This document shows positions 42,099 through 50,727 of a stretch of DNA of 64,000 bases, piece after piece. Within the stretch, counting starts at the first letter, position 1. Each line of letters begins with the position of its first letter. A program made the translations under genes and the position numbers. Under the pieces are notes generated by a model. It worked only from the letters and a program-made list of their open reading frames with translations, was not told the origin of the DNA and did no database searches. Origin of the DNA: CAYRHN01 sp964424115 (lineage in GTDB: Bacteria; Chloroflexota; Anaerolineae; Anaerolineales; Anaerolineaceae); NCBI GenBank assembly GCA_964424115.1, contig CAYRHN010000001.1:248001-312000 (forward strand), in the 5' to 3' direction.

Positions 42099-43532
42099 TT
42101 ATTGCTCGCCTTCGACCTTGGTTTCCTTGCGCTTCGTCTTGCGTTTGGCGGGCGCCGGTGCTTCTGTGTCTGCAGGAGCCGTTTCGGCTGGTTGGGACTC
42201 CATTTGTCCGGTAGCGATCGATTTGAGGCGTTCCAGGACAAGACGATTGAGCATACGAGAGGCAGTTTCAAGGGTAACGGCGTTGGCTAATTCGCGCTGG
42301 CGAGTCTGAGAAAGCTTTTGCTTTTCCACTTCGGCGGCAACTTGTTGCATATTCTCCACGGACTCTTTTTCCAGTTCTTCACTGTTCAAATGAATATTTT
42401 CGGCTTTAACAAGCTCTTCGATCACCATGGAGCGTTCCAGGCGGCGACGAGCGGAGGGCTTGATTTGGGTTTCAATGAATTCGGGTTCTTCCATATTCAT
42501 CGATTTCAGGTATGTGGGCATATCCAATCCGCGGTCAGCTAGGTCGTGTTCCAGACGATGCTGCATTTCGTGGATTTCTTCATCAAGCGCCTGAGCCGGA
42601 TAGAGCAGGGTAGAGCGAGTGATAACCTCATCCACCAACGCGGTGAAGAAATCCTGCGAATAGCGTTCTGTAGCGTTGGCTTCCAATTGCGTTCGGACCG
42701 TGTTACGCAGTTCCTCAACGGTGGAAAATTCACCGCCTAGGGATTGGACGAATTCATCAGTTAATTCCGGCATGTGCAGTTCTTTTACACTGGCGACTTC
42801 AAATCTAAATTCAACGAGCTGGTTCTTCAGTTTGTCGCTGGGAGCGTCTTCGCCGAAGGTGTGGGTAACCATCTTGGTGTCCTTGGCAGAAAGCCCGACC
42901 AATTCTTTAGAGAATCCAGGAAAGGGCCAATCATCAGGCTGAAGGGGATTGTCGCCGACCACAACCTGAACGGGGCGTTCTGGAATCACTTCGGGATCCT
43001 GTCCCTCGACTGGATTTGCAAGTTTTGCGCTGAGGCGGATGTAGCACATGTCGCCTTCCTGGGCGGGGCGCTCAACGGTTTCGGCAGTCGAGTTGTCTGC
43101 GCGAACATTGCGAACCACATCCTCGATCTCCTTATCTGACACTACCGGAGGAGTGAAATCGCGGCGGATACTCTTGTAATCGCCCAAATGCACTTCGGGA
43201 GCCAGAGGAACAATAAAAGAGATCTTGAGGGGATCATTGCTGATGATCTCGCCCAGCCGTCCGGGAGCCCCTGGTTCGACCTTCGCTTCGGTAAGGATTG
43301 TGCTGTATTGATTATCTATTAATAATTCAATGGCTTCCTGGGTGATTGATTCATCTCCAAACAGGCGGCGGACAACTTCAAAGGGGGCTTTGCCAGGGCG
43401 AAAACCGGGGATTTTTGAAGTTTGGGAGATCTTGCGAGCGGCCTGGCGGCGGAATTTTTCCAGCATTTCAGGTTCGAACTCGACAATGATCTTGGTCTCA
43501 TGATTCTCGAGAGATTGGGTTTCGATTTTCAA
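42099..43532 (-). CDS. tig: Trigger factor (ribosome-associated chaperone)
   Basis: 477 residues with the N-terminal ribosome-binding signature (FRRQAARKISQTSKIPGFRPG region, GFRPGKAP), a PPIase-like middle domain and a helical C-terminal arm domain, ending in a Lys/Ala/Glu-rich tail. The start is not certain: TTG 43532 has GAGGA seven bases upstream, while GTG 43547 overlaps that SD. The PPIase domain looks degenerate; the FKBP active-site pattern is not clear by eye. It is followed by clpP and preceded by tRNA-Leu on the same strand. Confidence 0.93.
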   Translation of the reverse strand: MKIETQSLENHETKIIVEFEPEMLEKFRRQAARKISQTSKIPGFRPGKAPFEVVRRLFGDESITQEAIELLIDNQYSTILTEAKVEPGAPGRLGEIISNDPLKISFIVPLAPEVHLGDYKSIRRDFTPPVVSDKEIEDVVRNVRADNSTAETVERPAQEGDMCYIRLSAKLANPVEGQDPEVIPERPVQVVVGDNPLQPDDWPFPGFSKELVGLSAKDTKMVTHTFGEDAPSDKLKNQLVEFRFEVASVKELHMPELTDEFVQSLGGEFSTVEELRNTVRTQLEANATERYSQDFFTALVDEVITRSTLLYPAQALDEEIHEMQHRLEHDLADRGLDMPTYLKSMNMEEPEFIETQIKPSARRRLERSMVIEELVKAENIHLNSEELEKESVENMQQVAAEVEKQKLSQTRQRELANAVTLETASRMLNRLVLERLKSIATGQMESQPAETAPADTEAPAPAKRKTKRKETKVEGEQ

Positions 43533-43560
43533 AGTAAATATCCTCACTTAAAATTTGGTG

Positions 43561-43642
43561 TGGGGAAGAAGGGACTTGAACCCTTACGCCTTGCGGCACG
43601 CGGTCCTAAGCCGCGCCTGTCTGCCAATTCCAGCACTTCCCC
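43561..43642 (-). tRNA. tRNA-Leu, anticodon UAG
   Basis: The 82-base cloverleaf reads on the minus strand. The acceptor stem is GGGGAAG/CTTCCCC with discriminator A. The D-arm carries CTGGAATTGGCAGAC. The anticodon stem CGCGG/CCGCG holds the loop CTTAGGA (TAG). The long variable arm TGCCGCAAGGCG is typical of class II leucine tRNA. The T-arm is AAGGG-TTCAAGT-CCCTT. CCA is not encoded. It lies 28 bases upstream of tig and may be co-transcribed. Confidence 0.95.
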
Positions 43643-43652
43643 GCGCGGGGAG

Positions 43653-43658
43653 ATTATA
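43653..43658 (-). promoter_or_regulatory. Probable -10 box of the tRNA-Leu promoter
   Basis: TATAAT on the minus strand lies 11 bases before the tRNA 5' end. The -35 is weak (TAGCGT at 17 bases). A second TATAAT on the plus strand (43680-43685) may serve the divergent unknown gene at 43735. Confidence 0.45.
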
Positions 43659-43734
43659 CCATTTCCTATTTTTTTACGCTATAATCGGGGAACATTGATG
43701 CAGGATTTGGAAAAAATCCGAAAGTGAGGTTCCA

Positions 43735-44145
43735 TTGAGTCGAGTGATCAATCCAGAGGGGGTGGGGAAAGATAGAACGCGATTATGCCGATCGGTTGTG
43801 TTGGCATTGCGAGAGTTGATGCGCCAGACCGAACCAGGGAATACGAGCCGAGACCTGGCAGCTTATATCTCTTTGGCGTTGAATGAAATTTACCAAACCA
43901 TCGATGTGGCGGTGACTGCCTGGGAGAAAAAAGGGTATTGGGTAAAGGCAGATCGGTTCAGAATGGAATGGGAATGGACGGCCCGCTTATCCGAAAAGAT
44001 GCGCATAGCATTATTAGCCGAGGATTGGGCATCCGTGGCGGTTCTGAGCGCGCAAATAGGGCAAAAATTAATGGGGGTGAAACTGCCTGTAAGAAATCAA
44101 CTGGGAGCACCCTGGGTTGGAGCCTGGGGAAAAATTGAAAAATAA
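43735..44145 (+). CDS. Conserved-looking protein of unknown function
   Basis: 136 residues, starting at TTG with GAGG five bases upstream. The sequence is predominantly helical, with several Trp in the C-terminal half (AWEKKGYWVKADRF, MEWEWTARL, GAPWVGAWG). No known domain was recognised. It is divergent from tRNA-Leu/tig and ends at a bidirectional terminator. Composition is like its neighbours. Confidence 0.7.
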   Translation: MSRVINPEGVGKDRTRLCRSVVLALRELMRQTEPGNTSRDLAAYISLALNEIYQTIDVAVTAWEKKGYWVKADRFRMEWEWTARLSEKMRIALLAEDWASVAVLSAQIGQKLMGVKLPVRNQLGAPWVGAWGKIEK

Positions 44146-44180
44146 AAGAGAGGCGCTGTGAAAACCAGCGCCTCTCTTTT
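44144..44180. terminator. Bidirectional rho-independent terminator
   Basis: A perfect 15-base-pair stem (AAAAGAGAGGCGCTG and complement) with a seven-base loop lies between the convergent unknown gene and the acetyl-CoA synthetase gene. Its A/T-rich outer ends serve both directions. Confidence 0.92.
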
Positions 44181-44190
44181 GAGTTTTGTC

Positions 44191-46302
44191 TTATTTCTTC
44201 TTCAAAATGATACGAGCATCAACGACTTTGATCCCCTTGCCTTCTTCGTAGACAAGGACAGGATTAGCGTCAGATTCGCTGATTTCGTCTTTTAGATCCA
44301 GGATCAAATTGGAGTAGGTGCAGATCGTTTCTGCCATTGCCGCGCGATCGCGGGGAGCTTCACCGCGTACACCGGCAAGGATGGGGGCGCCGCGAATCTC
44401 GCCAAGCATGCGCAGCGCCTGGCTTTCGGAAACGGGAGCGACGCGGAAGGTAACATCTTTTAATACTTCAACGAAGATGCCGCCCAAACCAAACATCATG
44501 GTGGGGCCAAAGGTTGGGTCATTAACGGAGCCAAGGATAACTTCAGTGCCCCAAGGTGCCATTTCCTGAACAGCAATGCCATGGATGCGAGCATCGGCTT
44601 TGTATTTCTTGGCGTTTTCCAAAATGATTTTATGAGCTTCGCGAACGCCATTTTCATCCTTGATATTGACCTTTACACCACCGGCATCCGACTTGTGGAG
44701 GATATCTGGGGAGACGATTTTCATCACAATGGGGAAACCAATTTTCTTGGCTAGTTGAACGGCTTCCTCTTCATTGTGAGCAAGGTGGGTCTTGGTTACG
44801 GGGAGTCCATAGAGAGAGAAAACTTCTTTAGCTTCGATCTCAGTTAAGGAGTCGCGGCCATCGGCGCGGGCTTTCTCGATGATCTCCAGAGCCTTCTTGC
44901 GATTCTTGGCAACAAAGGGCTTGGCGACTTCACTGATGGATTCCTGGATGCGGGCATATTCGCGAAGAGCAGCCATAGCATTGACAGCCAGATCAGGAGC
45001 ACCGTAGGCGGGGATGCCATGTTCCACAAGCCATTTCATGGCAGCGGCAGATTTCTCGCCGCCCACAAAGGACACAGTAACTGGTTTGTCGGTAATGCCG
45101 GTCTCTACAACTGCTTTGTGGATTGCCTGAGCGATCTCCAACGGATTGGTCATGGCGGTTTCACAGTAAAGGACTACCAGCCCATCTACCCACTTATGCG
45201 CAAAAGAGAATTTGACCGTGTCATAATACCAATCGTTTCCAGCCATACCGGTTAAATCGACGGGGTTCTTAGCAGAGCCAAATTCCGGCATGTGTTTCTT
45301 GAGTTCTGCCTGTACATCGGCGGGGGCAAAGGTCAAGGGAATTCCGTAACGTTCAGCAGAGTCAGTGGCCAAGACGCCAACACCGCCACCATTCGTAAGA
45401 ACCAACATGTTGGTTCCCTTCATGGGCGGCTGGAGCGAGAGAGCCAGGGTGCGATTGAAGAGATTATCCAGATCGGTTGCTTGAACTACACCAGCTTGTT
45501 GCAGGGCAGCGCCATAGACCTTTGCGGCTCCGGCCAATGAGCCGGTGTGTGAGGCAGCTGCGGCTGCGCCGTGCGCGGAAACGCCCGCCTTGAGCGCAAT
45601 GATGGGCTTGTGGGCCTTGCGGCCGGCTTCAATAAAGGCACGGCCATCTTTGAAGCCTTCAATGTAGAGAGAAATACAAGATGTATCTTTGTCCTGATCC
45701 AGCCAGGCAACCAGGTCAGCAAAATCGACATCGGACATATTGCCGATCGAAATCAGCTTGTCGAAGCCGATGCTGCGAGTGTAGGTGGCCGCATCAATAG
45801 CGATCAAAAGAGCACCGGATTGCGAAACCAGGGAGGCTTTCCCAGCCAGAGGAAGGAAGGGCGCAAACGAAGCATTGAGCCTGTCAGAATTGGAGAGTGT
45901 ACCAACGATATTGGGACCCAGGATGCGCATACCATAGCTGTTGGCCTTCGAAACCAATTCGTTTTCAAGGTCGCGGTTGCCCACTTCGCTAAAGCCTGAG
46001 GTGATGATAATCAACCCCTTAATGCCTTTTTTCCCGCATTCGTCCACAACGGGGAGAACGAACTTGGCAGGGACGGTGATCACGGCGGCATCGATTGTTC
46101 CGGGCACATCCAGAACCGAGGGGTAGACTTTCATCCCTAATATCTCGGTGGCCTGGGGATTGATCGGATAAATCTTGCCTTTGTACTTGCTTTCCTGCAA
46201 ATTGACTAAAACGGTATAGCCGATTTTGCCGGGTGTTGTAGATGCCCCCACAACTGCAATTGATTTAGGCCTCAGCAGGCCATTCAGAACTTTTAGATCC
46301 AC
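44191..46302 (-). CDS. Acetate-CoA ligase (ADP-forming), fused alpha and beta subunits
   Basis: 703 residues. The N-terminal CoA-binding domain (KSIAVVGAS) and two succinyl-CoA-synthetase-like domains (about 1-460, with LVSQSG and the phospho-His motif SHTGSLAG) are followed by an ATP-grasp beta domain (about 480-703, with GFPIVMKIVSPDILHKSDAGGV). It converts acyl-CoA plus ADP and phosphate to acid plus ATP, a main energy-yielding step in archaea and some anaerobic bacteria. Acetyl-CoA or branched/aryl-acyl-CoA are possible substrates. The gene stands alone, with a TATAAT box near its start and an inverted repeat 73 bases upstream. Confidence 0.92.
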   Translation of the reverse strand: MDLKVLNGLLRPKSIAVVGASTTPGKIGYTVLVNLQESKYKGKIYPINPQATEILGMKVYPSVLDVPGTIDAAVITVPAKFVLPVVDECGKKGIKGLIIITSGFSEVGNRDLENELVSKANSYGMRILGPNIVGTLSNSDRLNASFAPFLPLAGKASLVSQSGALLIAIDAATYTRSIGFDKLISIGNMSDVDFADLVAWLDQDKDTSCISLYIEGFKDGRAFIEAGRKAHKPIIALKAGVSAHGAAAAASHTGSLAGAAKVYGAALQQAGVVQATDLDNLFNRTLALSLQPPMKGTNMLVLTNGGGVGVLATDSAERYGIPLTFAPADVQAELKKHMPEFGSAKNPVDLTGMAGNDWYYDTVKFSFAHKWVDGLVVLYCETAMTNPLEIAQAIHKAVVETGITDKPVTVSFVGGEKSAAAMKWLVEHGIPAYGAPDLAVNAMAALREYARIQESISEVAKPFVAKNRKKALEIIEKARADGRDSLTEIEAKEVFSLYGLPVTKTHLAHNEEEAVQLAKKIGFPIVMKIVSPDILHKSDAGGVKVNIKDENGVREAHKIILENAKKYKADARIHGIAVQEMAPWGTEVILGSVNDPTFGPTMMFGLGGIFVEVLKDVTFRVAPVSESQALRMLGEIRGAPILAGVRGEAPRDRAAMAETICTYSNLILDLKDEISESDANPVLVYEEGKGIKVVDARIILKKK

Positions 46303-46374
46303 TTTACGATCCTCCTGATGATATTATATTTATGAGCCGATCTAGAAAAACGGCTGTGATTTCTGCAGGCAAGT

Positions 46375-46396
46375 ATAACTCATTTTCATGGGTTAT
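46375..46396. promoter_or_regulatory. Inverted repeat between divergent acetyl-CoA synthetase and glycerate kinase genes
   Basis: ATAACTCAT-TTTC-ATGGGTTAT pairs eight of nine positions. It lies in the 229-base divergent gap and may be an operator for either gene. The gap also holds GGGTAC and GTACCC half-sites about 70 bases apart; no further feature was recognised. Confidence 0.4.
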
Positions 46397-46531
46397 CAGG
46401 CGAAAATTGGGTACAATTAAAGAATAATCGCCAGCCACCATACTATTTTAAGCACATTTCGAGGAACAAATGTACCCTTTCGATGGGTATTTTATCATTA
46501 TTTCGGTTACATCCCGGTTACAGGAGATTAT

Positions 46532-47899
46532 ATGCACATACAGCTACCTGCGCTCATTGGAAAACATCCACAATTGCAGATTGTCAAACCGATGATTGAG
46601 GCTGCATTACAGGCTGTGGAACCGGGGGCTGCCGTTCGGCGCAACTTGCGCTGCCTGGATAATACTCTAACCGTCGCAGACAAAGATTATGATCTTGACG
46701 CGTATTCGAGGATCTTTGTGATTGGTTTTGGAAAAGCCGCCCTTGGAATGGGAGACGCTGCCGCGGAGGTGCTTGGAGGGCATTTCACCGGAGGAATATT
46801 GATCACGAAGAGTCTGGCGGGAAAATCACAATATGGTTCTCTGGAGAAGTTTAAGGTCTTAAAGGGAAATCATCCCGTGCCCGGTAAACAAAGTATTGCT
46901 GCAACTCAGGAAGTGTTACGGTTGGTCCAAGACCGACGTAAGGGTGACCTGTTCCTATGTCTAATCTCAGGGGGCGGTTCGGCGTTATTCACCCAGCCGT
47001 TTGAAGGAATTTCTCTTTCAGACCTTCAGGCAATGACAAAGTTGCTGCTTGAATGTGGAGCAAATATCAATGAAATGAATATTGTTCGAAAACATATAGA
47101 CCTTGTGAAGGGCGGAGGATTGTGTAGATTGATGTTCCCGGCTGAAGTTGCAGCCCTGATCCTTTCTGATGTGATCGGAAATCCGCTGGATGCGATAGCT
47201 TCGGGACCCACTGCAGCAGATGGTCATACTTTTGCAGAAGCACGAGGGATTTTGCGCAAGTACGAACTGGAAAAACGCGCACCAGCATCGGTCCTTAGGA
47301 CCCTTGAGGCAGGAGATCTTGGACTGATTGACGATACTGTGCGGAGTCACGATCCATGTATGATGAATACGGAAAACAGGGTGATTGCTTGCAATTACCT
47401 GGCCGCCAAAGCCGCATGTGATATTGCTGCCCAAAACGGGTGGAACACGATGTTGTTATCGACCTACTTACAGGGGGAGGCGTGCCAGGAGGGAGGTAAT
47501 TTGGCTGGGATCATACGCCAAATCCAATCGAGTGGAGAACCCATCAAGCCGCCTGCCTGTATTGTGATTGGAGGCGAAACCACAGTAACTATTCGATGCC
47601 AGGACGGTCTGGGTGGGAGGAACCTGGAATTGGCAATGGGGGCAGTGGCGCCTCTAAGCGGTTTGGAACGGGTAGCTTTAATCACCCTGGCAACAGACGG
47701 CGAAGATGGGCCGACAGACGCAGCAGGTGCAGTTGTATTGGGGGATACATTAGAAAAAGGCCAGACCCTGGGCCTTGATCTCAAAGAATTCTTAAACAAG
47801 AATGATTCGTATCGATATTTTTCGGCATCAGGGAGCTTGATCAAAACTGGAAAAACCGGTACGAACGTTAACGATTTGACTTTTCTGCTGGCATGGTAA
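46532..47899 (+). CDS. Glycerate 2-kinase (MOFRL/GckA family)
   Basis: 455 residues. Family motifs: GFGKAALGM, KGNHPVPG, LISGGGSALFTQP, NEMNIVRKHIDLVKGG, LSDVIGNPLDAIASGPT and the C-terminal MOFRL domain (GGRNLELAM, ATDGEDGPTDAAGA). It phosphorylates D-glycerate to 2-phosphoglycerate. ACAGGAGATTAT precedes ATG. The convergent neighbour is a hydroxyacid reductase, and a hydroxypyruvate reductase would supply the substrate, so the two may work together in serine or glycerate use (inference). Confidence 0.92.
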   Translation: MHIQLPALIGKHPQLQIVKPMIEAALQAVEPGAAVRRNLRCLDNTLTVADKDYDLDAYSRIFVIGFGKAALGMGDAAAEVLGGHFTGGILITKSLAGKSQYGSLEKFKVLKGNHPVPGKQSIAATQEVLRLVQDRRKGDLFLCLISGGGSALFTQPFEGISLSDLQAMTKLLLECGANINEMNIVRKHIDLVKGGGLCRLMFPAEVAALILSDVIGNPLDAIASGPTAADGHTFAEARGILRKYELEKRAPASVLRTLEAGDLGLIDDTVRSHDPCMMNTENRVIACNYLAAKAACDIAAQNGWNTMLLSTYLQGEACQEGGNLAGIIRQIQSSGEPIKPPACIVIGGETTVTIRCQDGLGGRNLELAMGAVAPLSGLERVALITLATDGEDGPTDAAGAVVLGDTLEKGQTLGLDLKEFLNKNDSYRYFSASGSLIKTGKTGTNVNDLTFLLAW

Positions 47900-47918
47900 T
47901 CTTGACGGGTACACTCGA

Positions 47919-48902
47919 TCAGGAAGACTGGTACACCTGAGGGTTGGCACAGAAAGGCAGGCGCTCTCCCCGCAAGCCTGACAGAAGGTTGTCCACGGCT
48001 ATTTCGGCCATGCGAAGGCGGGTCTGATAACCGGCGCTGGCGATGTGGGGTGTGATGACCACATTGGGCATGCCAAGGATGGGATGATCGGAGGGAATGG
48101 GTTCCGGTTCAAATACATCCAGGGCGGCTCCAGCAATTTGCCCATGTTGTAATGCGCTTACCAGAGCAGGGGAGTCGATCACCGCTCCGCGGGAGGTATT
48201 GATCAAAATTGCGGATGGTTTCATAAGCGAGAGTTGAGGGGCGCCAATCAGCCCGCGTGTGGAGGTGGAGAGATATGGATGGAGGGTGATGAAATCGGAT
48301 TGAATGAGCAATTCTTCGAGACTGGCGTACTGCACACCTAACCCGGCTTCCAATTCAGGGTGGCGTTTTGGGTCGTGGTAAAGGATACGCATATTAAACC
48401 CAACTGCGCGGCGCGCTACTGCCTGACCGATCCTGCCAAAACCAATAATTCCAAGCGTGGCACCAAACAGATCATAACCACAAAGCACATCAGGTCCCCA
48501 AAGACGCCAAATTCCCTGGTGAACTTCTCGGTCCGATTCGACAATCCGGCGCGCAGCAGACATCATCAACGACCAGGTGAAATCGGCGCATGTTTCTGTG
48601 AGAACTCCCGGTGTATGGCCGACGGGGATCTTTCGGCGCGTTGCCTCGGATATATCGATGTTATCGTATCCAACCGCCATCTGGCTGATCACTTTAAATT
48701 TGGGTCCTGCTGCCTGGAAAACCTGGGCATCCATCGGATCGGTCAAGAGGGTGATCATTCCATCCACAATTGCGGCTTTTTGGCAAAGAATTTGATGCGG
48801 GGGAGGAGCCTCTTCGGACCAAATATCGACAGATGCATGCGAACTAAGCCGTTCGAGAGCAACGGAGCCGATCTTGCGGGTAACAAAGATCAATGGCGGC
48901 AT
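47919..48902 (-). CDS. D-2-hydroxyacid dehydrogenase, glyoxylate/hydroxypyruvate reductase type
   Basis: 327 residues. NAD(P)-binding GIIGFGRIGQAVARRA, substrate Arg in LINTSRGAVID, Glu in DVFEPEPIP and His in TPHIASAGYQTR form the usual catalytic set. Likely substrates are glyoxylate or hydroxypyruvate, giving glycolate or glycerate. The start at 48902 matches the family N-terminus (PLIFVTRKIG). It lies 10 bases after the stop of an unknown gene on the same strand and converges with the glycerate kinase gene. Confidence 0.92.
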   Translation of the reverse strand: MPPLIFVTRKIGSVALERLSSHASVDIWSEEAPPPHQILCQKAAIVDGMITLLTDPMDAQVFQAAGPKFKVISQMAVGYDNIDISEATRRKIPVGHTPGVLTETCADFTWSLMMSAARRIVESDREVHQGIWRLWGPDVLCGYDLFGATLGIIGFGRIGQAVARRAVGFNMRILYHDPKRHPELEAGLGVQYASLEELLIQSDFITLHPYLSTSTRGLIGAPQLSLMKPSAILINTSRGAVIDSPALVSALQHGQIAGAALDVFEPEPIPSDHPILGMPNVVITPHIASAGYQTRLRMAEIAVDNLLSGLRGERLPFCANPQVYQSS

Positions 48903-48912
48903 AGGGCTTTTC

Positions 48913-49473
48913 TTATTGAGCGGATGTCGGTAATTGGCGGGTAGTGTAGATGGTGTTTGCCTGGCGGACAAGCAAATAAGCGGTTTTGATAATACCTAAT
49001 GAAGGGAGTAAAGGAGAGGTAATTTCGGCATCATAAACGCTGGTGAAGTTTTCCTTGGAAATCTCAAGATATTTCGCCAAAGTGGCCTGTGTGGACATTC
49101 GCAAGAAGCCATCCACCTTAAAATTTGAGACTATTGCTGAAACGGGCTCCATGCGGCGGTTGGGCTCCGAGGGATCATAATCAACAGGATCTTTGGCCGG
49201 GGGAACGAGGTGGAATGCAAGGATCGATTTCGCGGCCAGGTGGGCTTCTCGCATAAATAGCGGTTTGACGGATCCGCCGGAAGTGAAAAGGATGCGGGCG
49301 TTGTAAATACAGACATCATCAGGAGCGCTGTTGGTGCGCAACCAGGTGCTGACACGTACGATCTCTTTTACAACTACTTCACCCCAAATTAACTGATTGT
49401 GTGTGTAAGCCATCACGGCAGCTACTTTTTCGCCATCTCCAACAACGTAAGGTAGTGCAGGATTATCTGTCAT
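48913..49473 (-). CDS. Protein of unknown function next to the hydroxyacid reductase
   Basis: 186 residues, not recognised. It is soluble, with a mixed alpha/beta pattern and no Cys-rich or nucleotide-binding motif. CAAAAGGAGCCGTAACC precedes ATG, and it forms a two-gene unit with the reductase. The middle part (EPVSAIVSNFKVDGFLRMSTQATL) suggests a small beta-sheet domain of the kind seen in bacterial RNA- or ligand-binding proteins, but no assignment is justified. Confidence 0.75.
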   Translation of the reverse strand: MTDNPALPYVVGDGEKVAAVMAYTHNQLIWGEVVVKEIVRVSTWLRTNSAPDDVCIYNARILFTSGGSVKPLFMREAHLAAKSILAFHLVPPAKDPVDYDPSEPNRRMEPVSAIVSNFKVDGFLRMSTQATLAKYLEISKENFTSVYDAEITSPLLPSLGIIKTAYLLVRQANTIYTTRQLPTSAQ

Positions 49474-49502
49474 GGTTACGGCTCCTTTTGGAGAAAAAGA
49501 AA

Positions 49503-49527
49503 TCGGGCGCAGATGATTCGCGCCCGA
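49503..49527 (-). terminator. Rho-independent terminator of the SDR dehydrogenase gene
   Basis: An 8-base-pair GC-rich stem (TCGGGCGC / GCGCCCGA), nine-base loop, followed on the minus strand by TTTCTTTTT. It lies 7 bases past the stop codon. Confidence 0.9.
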
Positions 49528-49533
49528 AGTCGA

Positions 49534-50550
49534 TTAAGCATAACGTTCTTTGATAGCAGGAATCAGATATTCTTCGAATGCGCGCCGCTGATCATAATCC
49601 GGTTTCCAGCCCCAATCTTTTTGGGCAGATGTATCATCTATATCTGCAGGCCAACTATCCACAATTGCCTGGCGGCTGAGGTGGGGCTTGAAGCTTATCT
49701 CCGCTTTCGGGAATGACTTCTTGACGATATTTGCAATCTCCTGGGCGCTAGGGCTGAAGCTGGTTACATTATAGACCAGGCGGGAAAGTCTTTCGCGAGG
49801 GGCTGCTTCCAATTCAAGCAGAGACTTAATAGCATCAGGCATTACCATGAAAGGCAATCGTGCATCTGGGCGAACAAAGCATGCGTAGGGAATATTTTGC
49901 GCTGCATGGTGAAGCATCTCCGGACCATAATCGCTGGTGCCGCCGGTAGGAATGGTTACAGCACTGATCAAACCCGGGAAGCGTAGACAGCGGAAATCGA
50001 TGGTATTCTGCGCATGCTCCACAGCCAATTGACGGTAATAAAAATTGTAGTAGCGACCCAGATGTTCACAATACAACTTGTTACAGCCATACATGGTTGT
50101 GGGTTGCAAATATTCATCTTCCTTCACCTTTCCGGCCTGATTTTTCACCTCCAAACTGGGCATGCCATATGCTGCAATGGAGCTGGGGTAGATAAATTTT
50201 ACCGGTCGTCCCTGCCACTGAGATTGTTCGACGGCAAGACGAAGAAGATTAAGCGTGCCTTCAACGTTAATTCGATGAGCGGTTTCCGGATTGTATTCCG
50301 CCTTGGTAGAGAGAATGGAGGCGAGGTGGTAGATGGCTGTAATCTCAAATTCAACCACCAAGCGGCCAAGCATCATCCCGTCCATGATGTCGCCTTGAAT
50401 GAAGCGTGTGCAATATTTTTTGAGCGAGTCGTCCAGGGGTTGGACATCCAGAGCAACGATCTGCCTATCTCCACGTTCGCCCAGGTAGGAAATCAATCCG
50501 TGGCCGATTTCTCCATTTGCTCCTGTAATTAGCACAACTTCTTTACGCAT
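49534..50550 (-). CDS. SDR-type NAD-dependent L-threonine 3-dehydrogenase
   Basis: 338 residues. The Rossmann motif is ITGANGEIGHGL, the catalytic Ser/Tyr/Lys are in YPSSIAAYG and YGCNKLYCEHLG. RFPGLISAVTIPTGGTSDYGPEM and LPFMVMPDAI are characteristic of the extended-SDR threonine dehydrogenase branch, close to UDP-galactose epimerases. It would oxidise threonine to 2-amino-3-ketobutyrate. No ketobutyrate-CoA ligase gene is adjacent. ATG 50550 gives the correct N-terminal strand; GAGAG six bases upstream is a fair SD. Confidence 0.87.
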   Translation of the reverse strand: MRKEVVLITGANGEIGHGLISYLGERGDRQIVALDVQPLDDSLKKYCTRFIQGDIMDGMMLGRLVVEFEITAIYHLASILSTKAEYNPETAHRINVEGTLNLLRLAVEQSQWQGRPVKFIYPSSIAAYGMPSLEVKNQAGKVKEDEYLQPTTMYGCNKLYCEHLGRYYNFYYRQLAVEHAQNTIDFRCLRFPGLISAVTIPTGGTSDYGPEMLHHAAQNIPYACFVRPDARLPFMVMPDAIKSLLELEAAPRERLSRLVYNVTSFSPSAQEIANIVKKSFPKAEISFKPHLSRQAIVDSWPADIDDTSAQKDWGWKPDYDQRRAFEEYLIPAIKERYA

Positions 50551-50681
50551 AACATTCTCTCTTTCTTGAAATGGAATCAGGTACTTTTTTATTTTACACG
50601 AGAATGACGGGAACAAATGCCACGAAAAAAGGGAAACGCGTCACCTAAGGTATGGAAGAAAATCACTCAAGGGAAAATGAA

Positions 50682-50710
50682 AAAGGCAGCTGGAAAATCC
50701 AGCTGCCTTT
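50682..50710 (-). terminator. Rho-independent terminator of the secD-secF operon
   Basis: A perfect 12-base-pair stem (AAAGGCAGCTGG and complement) with a five-base loop lies 17 bases beyond the secF stop. On the minus strand it is followed by TTTCATTTTCCC. Confidence 0.9.
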
Positions 50711-50727
50711 GATTACGAAGGTTTATT

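Noticed and set aside
43422..43727. Plus-strand frame crossing the tRNA-Leu gene
   Set aside because: It runs through the tRNA and the 5' end of tig on the opposite strand; only its last nine codons lie in free sequence.
46303..46531. Riboswitch in the divergent gap upstream of the glycerate kinase
   Set aside because: Only short imperfect repeats were found; no known aptamer core was recognised.
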